From Acidiparvus fluvialis (GTDB lineage Bacteria > Acidobacteriota > Holophagae > Holophagales > Holophagaceae): DNA of 64,000 bases. A program made the position numbers and the translations under genes. The notes under the pieces were generated by a model. The model made no database searches. It worked only from the letters and a program-made list of their open reading frames with translations, and was not told the DNA's origin. This document shows, one piece after another, positions 52,420-61,404 of the stretch. The DNA lies in assembly GCA_041263285.1 (NCBI GenBank), contig JBFSVS010000001.1, positions 62,001 through 126,000 on the forward strand, in the 5' to 3' direction. Position 1 is the stretch's first letter. Each line of letters opens with the position of its first letter.

Positions 52420-54399
52420 CTACTCAAATTCGAAAAAGGGACCCTCTTGGATGGTACGAGCATCAATGACTTGACCCTTTGAGTCGAAGGAAATCAAACC
52501 TTGCGTCTGTGTTGAAGTCATTTCCTGAATTCTTTTACCTAAGGCTCGCCTTAGGGCAGGACTTGAGGCCTCTGATTCAAAAAAAACAGCACCTACGCGA
52601 TAGGTTTGTTTATTTTCTTTGAGTAATCCTAGATCCGTAAGTTGACGAAGATCTACAAAACTAGGTGCAGAGGTCATCAGGCAACGGGCTTGAGCGGTTT
52701 TAGGAAACGCAATCACTTCGCGGATACTGGCTTCTCCAGCAAATAGCATGGCCATTCGATCTAATCCCAAAGCAATGCCTCCCATGGGAGGGGCTCCGTA
52801 GCTAAGTGCTTCAAGTAAAAATCCAAATTTTTCTTGAGCCTCGGCTGCTGAAATACCTAAAAGCCTAAATATACGAGATTGGAGTTCAGAACTGTGAATA
52901 CGAATGGATCCACCTCCAATCTCGAAGCCATTCAGAACTAGATCGTATGCCAAAGCCCGGCAGGCACTGGGTCGATCTTCAAGTAGTTCAAGATCGTCAG
53001 GATGGGGGCTAGTGAATGGATGATGAACGGCAACCCAGCGATGTGATTCTTCGTTCCATTCAAACATCGGAAACTCAGTAACCCATACAAAGGCAAATAC
53101 CGAAGGATCAATAAGCTCAAACTGTTGTCCACAAAGATTGCGCAGCTCACCTAACACTCTAGAGGTTTGGGTATCTGTTCCTACTGCGAGAAGAATTAAG
53201 CCTTCTCCACTAAAGCCCAGTGCTTTAGCAATTTCCCCAGCCTCTTCTTCTGATATAAACTTTTTTAATGAACTCGATAGACCTTCCTTACCCCATTTGA
53301 TATAAGGCAGGCCACCCGCTCCTAGATGTTTGGCCTGTTCTTCAAGACGATCCAGTTGTTTTCGGGATAGATTTCCCGCCACCGGCCCGGAAAATCCCAG
53401 GGCTCTCACTCGACGTTGCCCTTGGCTTTCAGCGGCATTTCTAAAAAGCTTAAATTCGGAATGGGCAAAGAAATGAGTCACATCAAAAATACGATTTTCA
53501 AATCTTAAGTCAGGTTTATCCGATCCATAAAATTCCATTGCATCTCGATAGGTTATTTGAGGTATTGGTGTATGTATCGTCCGTCCTACCATACTGGAAA
53601 GACGAACCATGAGTCTTGATATCAAATCCTGAATATCATCTTGATTAATAAAACTCATCTCGACATCAACTTGGGTAAATTCAGGTTGGCGATCGGCTCT
53701 TAGATCCTCGTCTCTGAAGCACCGACAAATTTGAAAGTATCTTTCGAACCCTGAAACCTGAAGTAATTGCTTGAAGAGCTGGGGACTCTGGGGGAGTGCA
53801 AAAAATTCTCCTGCATGAACACGACTTGGTACAAGGTAGTCTCTCGCACCTTCGGGTGTTGATTTTGTCAAAATGGGAGTTTCGACTTCAATGAAATCAT
53901 TTTGACGAAAATGATCACGAATAAGGTGAGTCATCTCACTTCGAAGCCATAAATTCTTTTGAAGAGAGTTTTTTCTCAAATCCAAGTAGCGATATCGAAG
54001 GCGTAGTTCTTCTCCTGCAGGTTCTTCCCCGTCTTCAACGGGAATGGGAGGCGTCAAAGATGAATTCAGGATTTTGAGGTCGAGAATTCGAACTTCAATA
54101 TCTCCTGTTGGCATCTCTTGATTGGGACTTTTTCTAAGTTCAACAGTTCCTTGAACCGACAGTACAAATTCACTTCTTACAGATTTTAAAGTATGCAAGA
54201 GTTCAGGTGAAATAGTTGTTGTATCTGCTGTGAGCTGGACGAGTCCCCAGCGATCTCTCAAATCGATGAATATCAGGGACCCAAGATTGCGTACTCTTCG
54301 AGCCCATCCCAGTAAATGCACGGTCTCACCTACATGAACGCGAGATAAATCCCCGTTCCGGTGACTTCGTTGCATGGACTGTTTTGGTGATTTGGTCAT
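52420..54399 (-). CDS. aspS: aspartyl-tRNA synthetase
   Basis: Class IIb synthetase charging tRNA-Asp, bacterial type with the GAD insertion domain. Anticodon-binding OB fold (VHLLGWARRVRNLGSLIFIDLRD), motif 2 FRDEDLRADRQPEFTQVDVEMSF, and motif 3 GGIALGLDRMAML are present. 659 residues, the upper end of normal. GAGG precedes ATG 54399. A strong hairpin lies 28 nt upstream. Discriminating or not cannot be judged here; asnS is present. Confidence 0.96.
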   Translation of the reverse strand: MTKSPKQSMQRSHRNGDLSRVHVGETVHLLGWARRVRNLGSLIFIDLRDRWGLVQLTADTTTISPELLHTLKSVRSEFVLSVQGTVELRKSPNQEMPTGDIEVRILDLKILNSSLTPPIPVEDGEEPAGEELRLRYRYLDLRKNSLQKNLWLRSEMTHLIRDHFRQNDFIEVETPILTKSTPEGARDYLVPSRVHAGEFFALPQSPQLFKQLLQVSGFERYFQICRCFRDEDLRADRQPEFTQVDVEMSFINQDDIQDLISRLMVRLSSMVGRTIHTPIPQITYRDAMEFYGSDKPDLRFENRIFDVTHFFAHSEFKLFRNAAESQGQRRVRALGFSGPVAGNLSRKQLDRLEEQAKHLGAGGLPYIKWGKEGLSSSLKKFISEEEAGEIAKALGFSGEGLILLAVGTDTQTSRVLGELRNLCGQQFELIDPSVFAFVWVTEFPMFEWNEESHRWVAVHHPFTSPHPDDLELLEDRPSACRALAYDLVLNGFEIGGGSIRIHSSELQSRIFRLLGISAAEAQEKFGFLLEALSYGAPPMGGIALGLDRMAMLFAGEASIREVIAFPKTAQARCLMTSAPSFVDLRQLTDLGLLKENKQTYRVGAVFFESEASSPALRRALGKRIQEMTSTQTQGLISFDSKGQVIDARTIQEGPFFEFE

Positions 54400-54426
54400 T
54401 CAAATCCTCTAATTTACAAGAATAAA

Positions 54427-54465
54427 GGTATCAGCATAGAAGTGCATTACTTATATGCTGATACC
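54427..54465 (-). terminator. 12-bp perfect hairpin before aspS
   Basis: GGTATCAGCATA and TATGCTGATACC are exact inverted repeats; inside, AAGT/ACTT pair as well around GCATT, giving 16 pairs with one mismatch. On the minus strand it is followed by TTTATTCTT, so it reads as the terminator of the hisS-peptidase transcript, or as an attenuator in the aspS leader, since aspS starts only 28 nt later. Confidence 0.7.
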
Positions 54466-54500
54466 CCTCCGTATAGAGACTAGAACGTTGAAATGCGAGG

Positions 54501-56852
54501 TTATTTTAGATTATTTTCAAATAGCTTGAAGATACGCTTGAATTCGTCTGCCCAACTTGTAGCCTCTCGAAAACCATGGTCTTCAGCGGGATAGAGTGCT
54601 AATTCCCAATTTTCTTTCCGGAGCTCGATCAGTTTTTGAGCCAAACGAACGCTGTCTTGGAAATGGACGTTGGTATCGATAACTCCATGACAAATCAAAA
54701 GAGCACCTTGAAGACCTTGAGCATGATAGATGGGTGAACTACGTCGATAGGCTTCACTTTCTTTTTGGGGTTCACCTAGAATATTAGAGGTATAGCCATG
54801 ATTGTAATGAGCCCAATCAGTAACCGGACGTAACGCTGCTCCTGCATTAAAAACGTCAGGCTTCGTAAACATTGCCATCAAAGTGATGAAGCCCCCGTAG
54901 CTTCCTCCATATATTCCAATACGCTTGGGGTCTACTTGGAATTCTGAAGTCATCCAACGAGCAGCGTCGACGGCGTCATCCAAATCTTTACCACCCATGA
55001 AGGTAGAAATCGCGGTTCGCCAATCTCGTCCATATCCGGAGGACCCTCGGTAGTCGATATCGAGAACCAAATAACCCTGTTCCATTAAAAAATGATGGAA
55101 CATGTATTCTCTCGGATAAGTAGACCAACCTTTGTGGGCATTTTGGAGATAGCCAGCCCCATGAATAAAGAGAACCGCGGGACCCCCTGCCTTCCACTGA
55201 GTTGGCTTGTAGAGTCGAGCGGGTACTTGTGCTCCATCTCGGGCAGTAAAGGTAAGCACCGGTGGAATAATCCACGGACGACTCTCAAAATCATTTGAGA
55301 TCGACTTTGTTATCTGAATAGGTAATTTATTAGTGTTTAATTGCTTAATAAAAATTTCTGGAGGGCGATTAGCGGATGAAGCAAGATCAGCCATTGTTTT
55401 GCCATCGGGAGAAATATATGGTTCATGAAATCCTGTGGTGTTGGTCAATGGACGTCGTTCTCCCCCATTGACGGATAAGAGGTAAACTTGTTTTTCTCCG
55501 TGATGTTTTTCATTGGTGACTAGTAGGAAATCCTTTTTATTAGGCATGAGAGTGACTGATTGAACTTCCCAGGAGCCACTCGTCAATGCCACGGGCTTGC
55601 CTCCCCGATAAGACATTCGGTAAAGATGCGCCCAGCCACTCGATTCGGATTCAAAATAGATCTCTTCATTATTAATCCATCCAAAAACAAAGGCTCCGGG
55701 CCCTCCGATCCAAGCTTTATCCTGATGGCTATAGAGAATCCGGCCCTGTGCCATATCTAAGTCCATAGCAAGAATCCATTCGTCTTTATTATCGGTAGCA
55801 CGAGCATAAGCAATAGCCCGAGTTCCTTCTTCGTTCCAACTAAGTTCAGATAAACGAATAGATCGCTTAGATTCCTTGCCCTCCTCAAGCATCATTTGAA
55901 AGGGCTTTGTTTCACCGGTCTTAGAGTCGATTCGAATCCATTGAGAAGTTGATTGTTGATCGCCTACGAGCGACCTCGAGGGAATATTTTCAACATAGCC
56001 CTTTTCGGTGACATAGGAAGGGACAATCGTATTGATGGCTTTCGCTGCAGGAAAATTCAAATTAAGTATGATATATCGACCGTCAGGTGTCGGTCGTATC
56101 GATGCAACAGATGCAGTTGGAGGAAGCACAAACGGCTTTCTTGTTTGCTCCTCGCGTCGTGTTTGATCATCTTTCATGCGCCGATCCGTTCGTCGTCGGA
56201 TGGTCTCAAAGAGAACCCGCTCTTCTTGTTTGACCCACTCTTGGCTATCGGTTCCCCGATCAGCCTGATCACCTAATGACCCCCGACCTCCGCGACCTGG
56301 GGTAGAAAAAGATTGCGTATCCGACCCCGTACTTCGAATATCTGTGTGTTGTAAAATTTGGCCTGTATCAAGATTGACGGAGAATAAATTATTAGAACGA
56401 ACGAAATAGACGTCTGAACCTTTATTTCCAAAAACAGGGGAAGACTCTGGCTCTGTAGTAGAAGTCAACGCTACATTAGTCTTGGTTTTAATGTTGTGAA
56501 GATAAATATCCCCTTTGTCTGAGAATGCAATCCATCGACCATCGGGACTTTTAGATCCTCGCGCGGGGGGAAGGTCTCGAAGTTCTTCTTTAGACAGTCT
56601 TCGAACATTTTTGCCGCTTCGGTCTACGCTAAAGATTTCCATAGGATCATCGATATCTGCACTACTTGGTTTCCAAGAAAAATAAAGTTTCGATCCATCC
56701 GGCGACCAATAAATATTTTGGTGTGTGTTTCCATAAAGGGAAGGACCCTGCATGATCCAATCTATGGTTAGAGGCGAAGTGATTTTTTGTTGCGCCCCTA
56801 AAAAAAGGGAACAGAGCATGAAACTTAAGGCGACTCGATGTCGTAGGCACAT
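54501..56852 (-). CDS. S9-family prolyl oligopeptidase-like peptidase, secreted
   Basis: Serine peptidase of the DPP-IV/acylaminoacyl-peptidase type. From ATG 56852 (GGAG seven bases upstream) it begins with a signal peptide (MCLRHRVALSFMLCSLFLGAQQ), then a TolB/WD40-like beta-propeller (YWSPDGSKLYFSWK, SPDGRWIAFSD repeats), and the C-terminal alpha/beta hydrolase with GIYGGSYGGF (Ser), an Asp in DTNVHF and the His in AEDHGF. About 783 residues. A charged Arg/Gln insertion lies near 200-240 of the propeller. Probably periplasmic. Its upstream end overlaps no codons of hisS (22 nt apart). Confidence 0.9.
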   Translation of the reverse strand: MCLRHRVALSFMLCSLFLGAQQKITSPLTIDWIMQGPSLYGNTHQNIYWSPDGSKLYFSWKPSSADIDDPMEIFSVDRSGKNVRRLSKEELRDLPPARGSKSPDGRWIAFSDKGDIYLHNIKTKTNVALTSTTEPESSPVFGNKGSDVYFVRSNNLFSVNLDTGQILQHTDIRSTGSDTQSFSTPGRGGRGSLGDQADRGTDSQEWVKQEERVLFETIRRRTDRRMKDDQTRREEQTRKPFVLPPTASVASIRPTPDGRYIILNLNFPAAKAINTIVPSYVTEKGYVENIPSRSLVGDQQSTSQWIRIDSKTGETKPFQMMLEEGKESKRSIRLSELSWNEEGTRAIAYARATDNKDEWILAMDLDMAQGRILYSHQDKAWIGGPGAFVFGWINNEEIYFESESSGWAHLYRMSYRGGKPVALTSGSWEVQSVTLMPNKKDFLLVTNEKHHGEKQVYLLSVNGGERRPLTNTTGFHEPYISPDGKTMADLASSANRPPEIFIKQLNTNKLPIQITKSISNDFESRPWIIPPVLTFTARDGAQVPARLYKPTQWKAGGPAVLFIHGAGYLQNAHKGWSTYPREYMFHHFLMEQGYLVLDIDYRGSSGYGRDWRTAISTFMGGKDLDDAVDAARWMTSEFQVDPKRIGIYGGSYGGFITLMAMFTKPDVFNAGAALRPVTDWAHYNHGYTSNILGEPQKESEAYRRSSPIYHAQGLQGALLICHGVIDTNVHFQDSVRLAQKLIELRKENWELALYPAEDHGFREATSWADEFKRIFKLFENNLK

Positions 56853-56874
56853 AGGGTAACTCCTAAAATATCGA

Positions 56875-58122
56875 TTAAATATGAAGAATGCGCGACGAAA
56901 TTTCACTCAGTAGCCATTCCTCTTGTTTACCAGTCATTAAAAATTTAACCGTAATAATACCCTTGGCTTTTTCACTCTCGCCCAAGATGAATGCGTGAGA
57001 GTGACCTTTACGGTTAGCGGAGGAGAGAGATTTTTTTAGAGGGACTCCTCGCGTTTCAAGTTCAACCGAATGACCGTCGGCCCAAAGCGATCGAGCTAAT
57101 TCGAAGGCGTCGTTGATCATTGTTTCACCTACGGGGATCAAAAGAATGCGGGGCTTCGATGGTAAAGAAATATTCTTTTTCATGACCAAAGAGACGAGTC
57201 GGTCTAAGCCAATAGCCCAACCGAATGCGGGCGTTGGGGGACCGCCTAGGTCCTGAATGAGCCGATCATAACGTCCTCCACCCAGAAGTGCGGATTGGGC
57301 TCCTAAATCGGAAGAGAGTACTTCAAAAGTAGTCCGAGTATAGTAGTCCAACCCCCTTACCATTTTAGGGTTAGACAAAAAAGGGATGCGGGAGGACTGA
57401 AGACGCTTTTGAAATTTTTCATGATGCGACTGCGACTCATTGCTCAAAAAATTTAGTATTTCAGGGTGCCCTGTTAGAGCCGTTTGGCAGGAGGAAACTT
57501 TGCAGTCGAGAACGCGAAGAGGATTATCTTCGATGCGGCGTCGACAATCTTCGCAGAATGCCTGTTCTCGATCCTTCACAAACGCTTTCAGCGCAACATA
57601 AAAAGAAGCACGCTCCTCGGGAAAACCAACTGAATTAATTGAGAGGGATAGATCGCCTAATCCTAGTGATGTAAGAAAGTCAAAAAGCATTATGATGCTT
57701 TCAACTTCGCTTTCAGGAGAGGCTATACCGATGGATTCAGCTCCGATCTGCCAAAACTGTCGATAGCGACCCGCTTGCATTCTCTCGTATCGGAACATCG
57801 GACCGATGTAAAAAAGATGTAAGGGGTCATTGCTTTCGAGGAGTTTATTTTGAATGATCGCCCTGACTACAGAGGCGGTATTTTCAGGCCTAAGCGTGAG
57901 ACTTCGGTCAGATCGATCTCGAAAGGTATACATTTCTTTATTCACAATGTCCGTGGTTGAGCCTACACCCCTAGAAAAAAGATCAGTTGATTCAACAATG
58001 GGTGTACGAATTTCTTGGTAACCGTGCGACTCCATGATTTGGTGGCACGCTCTCTCGATAAACTGAAAATAGGCTAATTCAGTACCCCAAAGATCTCGCA
58101 TACCTTTTACAGATTGAGTCAT
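56875..58122 (-). CDS. hisS: histidyl-tRNA synthetase
   Basis: Class II synthetase charging tRNA-His. KGMRDLWG at the start, motif 2 GPMFRYERMQAGRYRQFWQIGAE, the histidine A motif RGLDYYTRTTFEV, and a C-terminal anticodon domain ending LLSEISSRIL. I choose ATG 58122, which places KGMRD where homologues have it; an in-frame ATG at 58164 would add 14 residues. Neither has a strong ribosome site. The S9 peptidase follows on the same strand. Confidence 0.93.
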   Translation of the reverse strand: MTQSVKGMRDLWGTELAYFQFIERACHQIMESHGYQEIRTPIVESTDLFSRGVGSTTDIVNKEMYTFRDRSDRSLTLRPENTASVVRAIIQNKLLESNDPLHLFYIGPMFRYERMQAGRYRQFWQIGAESIGIASPESEVESIIMLFDFLTSLGLGDLSLSINSVGFPEERASFYVALKAFVKDREQAFCEDCRRRIEDNPLRVLDCKVSSCQTALTGHPEILNFLSNESQSHHEKFQKRLQSSRIPFLSNPKMVRGLDYYTRTTFEVLSSDLGAQSALLGGGRYDRLIQDLGGPPTPAFGWAIGLDRLVSLVMKKNISLPSKPRILLIPVGETMINDAFELARSLWADGHSVELETRGVPLKKSLSSANRKGHSHAFILGESEKAKGIITVKFLMTGKQEEWLLSEISSRILHI

Positions 58123-58248
58123 AGTGGAGAGCCGCCCGCAGCGTGTTACTGATAGTGTAAGCATAAACCTAAAATTATTGAATGAATAAGGGGCTTGAGC
58201 GTTAAGTGGGTAGCGAAAATTTAGTATCCTAGAGGCTGGAATAACGTT

Positions 58249-58374
58249 ATGTCAATGAGCCCTCAAGATGAAAAAAAGATGATTGTGATCGCGCTGAGCG
58301 TTCTTTTGCTCTCCCTGATCGCTGCAGCGCTCTACTGGGCACAAATATTTAAGAGCTTATTGAAAAATCAATGA
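58249..58374 (+). CDS. 41-residue single-helix membrane protein (candidate)
   Basis: A small open frame starting MSMSPQDEKKMIVIALSV continues as one hydrophobic helix and ends AQIFKSLLKNQ. It sits between divergent hisS and the desaturase and is too short for ordinary gene calling. AGAGG occurs about 13 nt before the first ATG and GGAATAA about 7 nt before. The arrangement, charged head then helix then short basic tail, is typical of real small membrane proteins, but I cannot confirm it is expressed. No known family. Confidence 0.45.
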   Translation: MSMSPQDEKKMIVIALSVLLLSLIAAALYWAQIFKSLLKNQ

Positions 58375-58488
58375 TTTATTGATAGGGGGGTATGAAGAGC
58401 CAAATGAGAGATTCCTAAATCATGTATTGGTCATCGAACATTACATAAGAACCTTCAGGAACCCGGGCCCACTTGTTATGCTTAGAGA

Positions 58489-59370
58489 ATGAATTCACAA
58501 CCTGTAGCTGCTTCTGATTCAAAGCCCAGTTGGACCCCTCTTTCGGTCAGTTTTCTCATTCTTCATCTGGTATGCCTAGGGGTTTTTTGGACCCCCTTTT
58601 CTTGGCCTCTTCTAGCAGGGCTCGTTATTAGTTACGTCATTCGTATGTTTGCAATTACAGCAGGCTACCATCGTTATTTCTCACATCGCACTTATAAATT
58701 AAATCGATTTAATCAGTTCTTGCTAGCTTTTATCGCGCAGACCTCAGCCCAAAAAGGTATTTTATGGTGGGCCAGTCATCACCGTAATCATCATCGATTC
58801 TCGGATCAAGATCAGGATATTCACAGCCCTCTTACTCGAGGGTTCTGGTACGCCCACGTGGGCTGGATTCTTTCAGATACTCATGACGCATACGATTCCA
58901 AAAATATACACGACTTTGAGAAGTATCCTGAACTTCGTTGGTTAAACACTTATCATTGGGTCTGCCCCGTACTGTTGGGGGTGGTCTCTTTTTCTCTCGG
59001 TTACTTAACGGGTCTCGGCCCTTGGGTCACCTTACTTTGGTTCTTCATCCTTCCAACCGTTCTTCTTTTTCATGGAACGTTTACGATTAATAGTCTATGT
59101 CATCTTTGGGGTTCGGTGAGATTCTCAACCGGCGACGGAAGTCGAAATAATTTCATTTTAGCTTTTTTGACCCTGGGAGAAGGTTGGCATAACAATCACC
59201 ACCATTTCCAAAATGGTTGTCGCCAAGGTATTCGTTGGTGGGAATGGGATCCTACCTTTTATATCTTAAAAGTGTTCAGTTGGTTGTCTATTGTGAAAGA
59301 CATTCGTCCTTGGCCCTCCGAGTTTCTGATGGTTCATAAAGACGCTCCCATCTCATCTGATTTCTCTTGA
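58489..59370 (+). CDS. acyl-CoA (delta-9-type) fatty-acid desaturase
   Basis: Membrane di-iron desaturase that introduces a double bond into a fatty-acyl chain. All three His boxes are present: HRYFSH (61-66), HRNHH (98-102) and HNNHH near 236, with helices around them. 293 residues. It opens a same-strand run of lipid genes; the next starts 14 nt later. A short ATG-CTT-AGA-GAA-TGA frame (58478-58492) overlaps its start. Regiospecificity is not known. Confidence 0.93.
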   Translation: MNSQPVAASDSKPSWTPLSVSFLILHLVCLGVFWTPFSWPLLAGLVISYVIRMFAITAGYHRYFSHRTYKLNRFNQFLLAFIAQTSAQKGILWWASHHRNHHRFSDQDQDIHSPLTRGFWYAHVGWILSDTHDAYDSKNIHDFEKYPELRWLNTYHWVCPVLLGVVSFSLGYLTGLGPWVTLLWFFILPTVLLFHGTFTINSLCHLWGSVRFSTGDGSRNNFILAFLTLGEGWHNNHHHFQNGCRQGIRWWEWDPTFYILKVFSWLSIVKDIRPWPSEFLMVHKDAPISSDFS

Positions 59371-59383
59371 GATAGCGATCTTT

Positions 59384-60646
59384 ATGGCGCGGGTGGCGAT
59401 TATTGGATCGGGTATCTCAGGCTTAGGTGCCGCTCGTTTTTTGTGTCGGACTTATGATATTAGCCTTTTTGAAAAACAAACCAGGCTTGGGGGTCATACC
59501 CACACGCATGATTTATCGATTGGAGAAACTCGCGTCGCAGTCGATACGGGATTTATCGTTCACAATAAAGCAAATTATCCAAACTTGGTTCGACTCTTTG
59601 AGGAATTAAATATCGAAACATGTGATTCGAATATGAGTTTTGCTGTGGATCGACGCGGGGTATCCGATGGTCTTTCTTGGTGTTCTCGCGGCCTTAATGG
59701 AGTATTCACTGAGCGTAAAAATATTTGGAATCCTCGCTTTTATCGTTTTTTATACCAGATACATCGATTCAATAAAGTTGGGAATCATTTTCTTTATGAA
59801 AATGATTCCCAGAAAGCAGCCCTCACCCTTCAGGATTTTTTAAACCAACATGATCTCGATGACACGTTTTCCGAAAACTATATTTATCCGATGGCATCGT
59901 CGGTTTGGTCCATGTCTCGACAGCACATGAAAGATTTCCCCATATTGACCCTGCTTCGTTTTTTTCAAAATCATGGAATGCTTGGAATGACTACTCAATA
60001 TGGCTGGCGAACCATACGGGGAGGAACGAGTCGTTATATTGCCCCTTTGGTCGAGCCCTTCAAGAATCAAATCTTTCTCAATCGAACACCAATCCGTATC
60101 CAACGGCAGGTCGATCGAGTCGATCTATTTTTTGCGGATGGAACACTTCAATCTTTTGATCATGTAGTATTGGCTTGTCCTGCTCCCGACGCGCTCAATT
60201 TACTTAGTGATCCTTCAGATCGAGAACGCGAGATTCTTTCTGCTTTCGAGGTGAGTCAAAACCCTACTATTCTTCATCGAGATCGAAATTTATTGCCACC
60301 CCAACGACGCAGTTGGGCCTCTTGGAACTACCCGGTCAATCCCGAGGGGGGTCCAGCGAGACTCACCTACCACATGAATCGTTTACAGCCCCTAGCGACC
60401 CGAGAAGATCTCTTCGTGACGCTGAATGCCGAAAGCCATATTGATCCAGCCCTCATTGAGCGACGTATGGATTACGTTCATCCAAAATACAATGAGCGAA
60501 GTATCGCGGCCCAGCATCGATGGTCAGAAATTAGTAGCGTGGATCGTCGTACGCATTTTGCAGGAGCATATTGGAACTACGGTTTCCATGAGGATGGTCT
60601 TGTCTCAGGGCTTCGTGTCGCTCGTGCCTTGGGGGCTAAATGGTAG
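59384..60646 (+). CDS. FAD-dependent oxidoreductase (COG2907-type, amine-oxidase fold)
   Basis: 420 residues. The FAD-binding Rossmann start is VAIIGSGISGLGAARFL, followed by FEKQTRLGGHTHTH and VDTGFIVHNKANYPNL, the signature of the predicted NAD/FAD-binding proteins that accompany cyclopropane-synthase-like genes. Reaction unknown; related proteins in furan and methyl-branched fatty-acid loci (UfaO-like) oxidise modified chains, which is the likely analogy. It overlaps DUF1365 by 7 nt. Confidence 0.82.
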   Translation: MARVAIIGSGISGLGAARFLCRTYDISLFEKQTRLGGHTHTHDLSIGETRVAVDTGFIVHNKANYPNLVRLFEELNIETCDSNMSFAVDRRGVSDGLSWCSRGLNGVFTERKNIWNPRFYRFLYQIHRFNKVGNHFLYENDSQKAALTLQDFLNQHDLDDTFSENYIYPMASSVWSMSRQHMKDFPILTLLRFFQNHGMLGMTTQYGWRTIRGGTSRYIAPLVEPFKNQIFLNRTPIRIQRQVDRVDLFFADGTLQSFDHVVLACPAPDALNLLSDPSDREREILSAFEVSQNPTILHRDRNLLPPQRRSWASWNYPVNPEGGPARLTYHMNRLQPLATREDLFVTLNAESHIDPALIERRMDYVHPKYNERSIAAQHRWSEISSVDRRTHFAGAYWNYGFHEDGLVSGLRVARALGAKW

Positions 60647-61404
60647 CCTCAGGCCTTTATCGTGGATCTCTTCGTCATCGACGATTTACTCCTAAGTCTC
60701 ATGAATTTACTTATCCCATTTTTATGGCCTTCTTGGATATCGATCGTTTATCAGAACTCATGCAGGCTTCGCCCTGGGTCAGCCATAATCGTTTCAATTG
60801 GGCTAGCTATGATGACCGGGATCACTTAGGAAGCCCCCACTTACCTCTTCGTGAAAGACTCAAACTTGAAGCGCAATCTCGAGGGATAGATCTTGGATCT
60901 GGAAAAATCTTCCTCTTAACCCATTTGCGGTATTTCGGGTATTGCTTTAATCCTGTTTCTTATTTTTATTTCTATAATGATGCAGGAGAACTAAAGGACA
61001 TCCTTGCCGAAGTAAACAATACGCCATGGGGTGAGCGTCATCTTTATTGGATGAGCGAATTTCCTATGCGTCAGGAGGGTCCTCGTCGAACCTTTGAAGT
61101 TCCCAAGGTTTTTCACGTTTCCCCCTTCATTCCGATGGACTGTCGGTATCTCTGGTCCTTTGACGACCCAGCCCAACGCCTCGGGATCCATATCCAGGAA
61201 TTCCAACAAGATCATTGCTTTTTTGATGTCGATCTTAATTTAGTCCACCACCCATGGGACGCCCAACAGATTCGACAAACGTTATTAGCGTTTCCCTTGA
61301 TGACACTAAGGGTGATAATAGGCATACATTGGCAGGCTTTTCGCTTGTGGCTCAAGGGAGTTCCCGTTCAAACGCATCCTAAAAAAATGGAATCCCAAAA
61401 ATGA
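60640..61404 (+). CDS. DUF1365-family protein
   Basis: 254 residues of unknown function, nearly always seen beside Cfa-like methyltransferases and this FAD oxidoreductase. Features: YRGSLRHRRFTPKSHEFTYPIFM, FLLTHLRYFGYCFNPVSYFYFY, and VFHVSPFIPMDCRY, all family hallmarks, with conserved Asn and His that could be catalytic. The start ATG overlaps the FAD gene stop and its end overlaps the next start by 4 nt, so translation is coupled. Confidence 0.85.
   Translation: MVASGLYRGSLRHRRFTPKSHEFTYPIFMAFLDIDRLSELMQASPWVSHNRFNWASYDDRDHLGSPHLPLRERLKLEAQSRGIDLGSGKIFLLTHLRYFGYCFNPVSYFYFYNDAGELKDILAEVNNTPWGERHLYWMSEFPMRQEGPRRTFEVPKVFHVSPFIPMDCRYLWSFDDPAQRLGIHIQEFQQDHCFFDVDLNLVHHPWDAQQIRQTLLAFPLMTLRVIIGIHWQAFRLWLKGVPVQTHPKKMESQK

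Noticed and set aside
58425..58488. ECF-sigma (RpoE/ChrR-type) promoter before the lipid operon
   Set aside because: GGAACC occurs near 58458, but no well-spaced -10 partner matches, so I do not call it.
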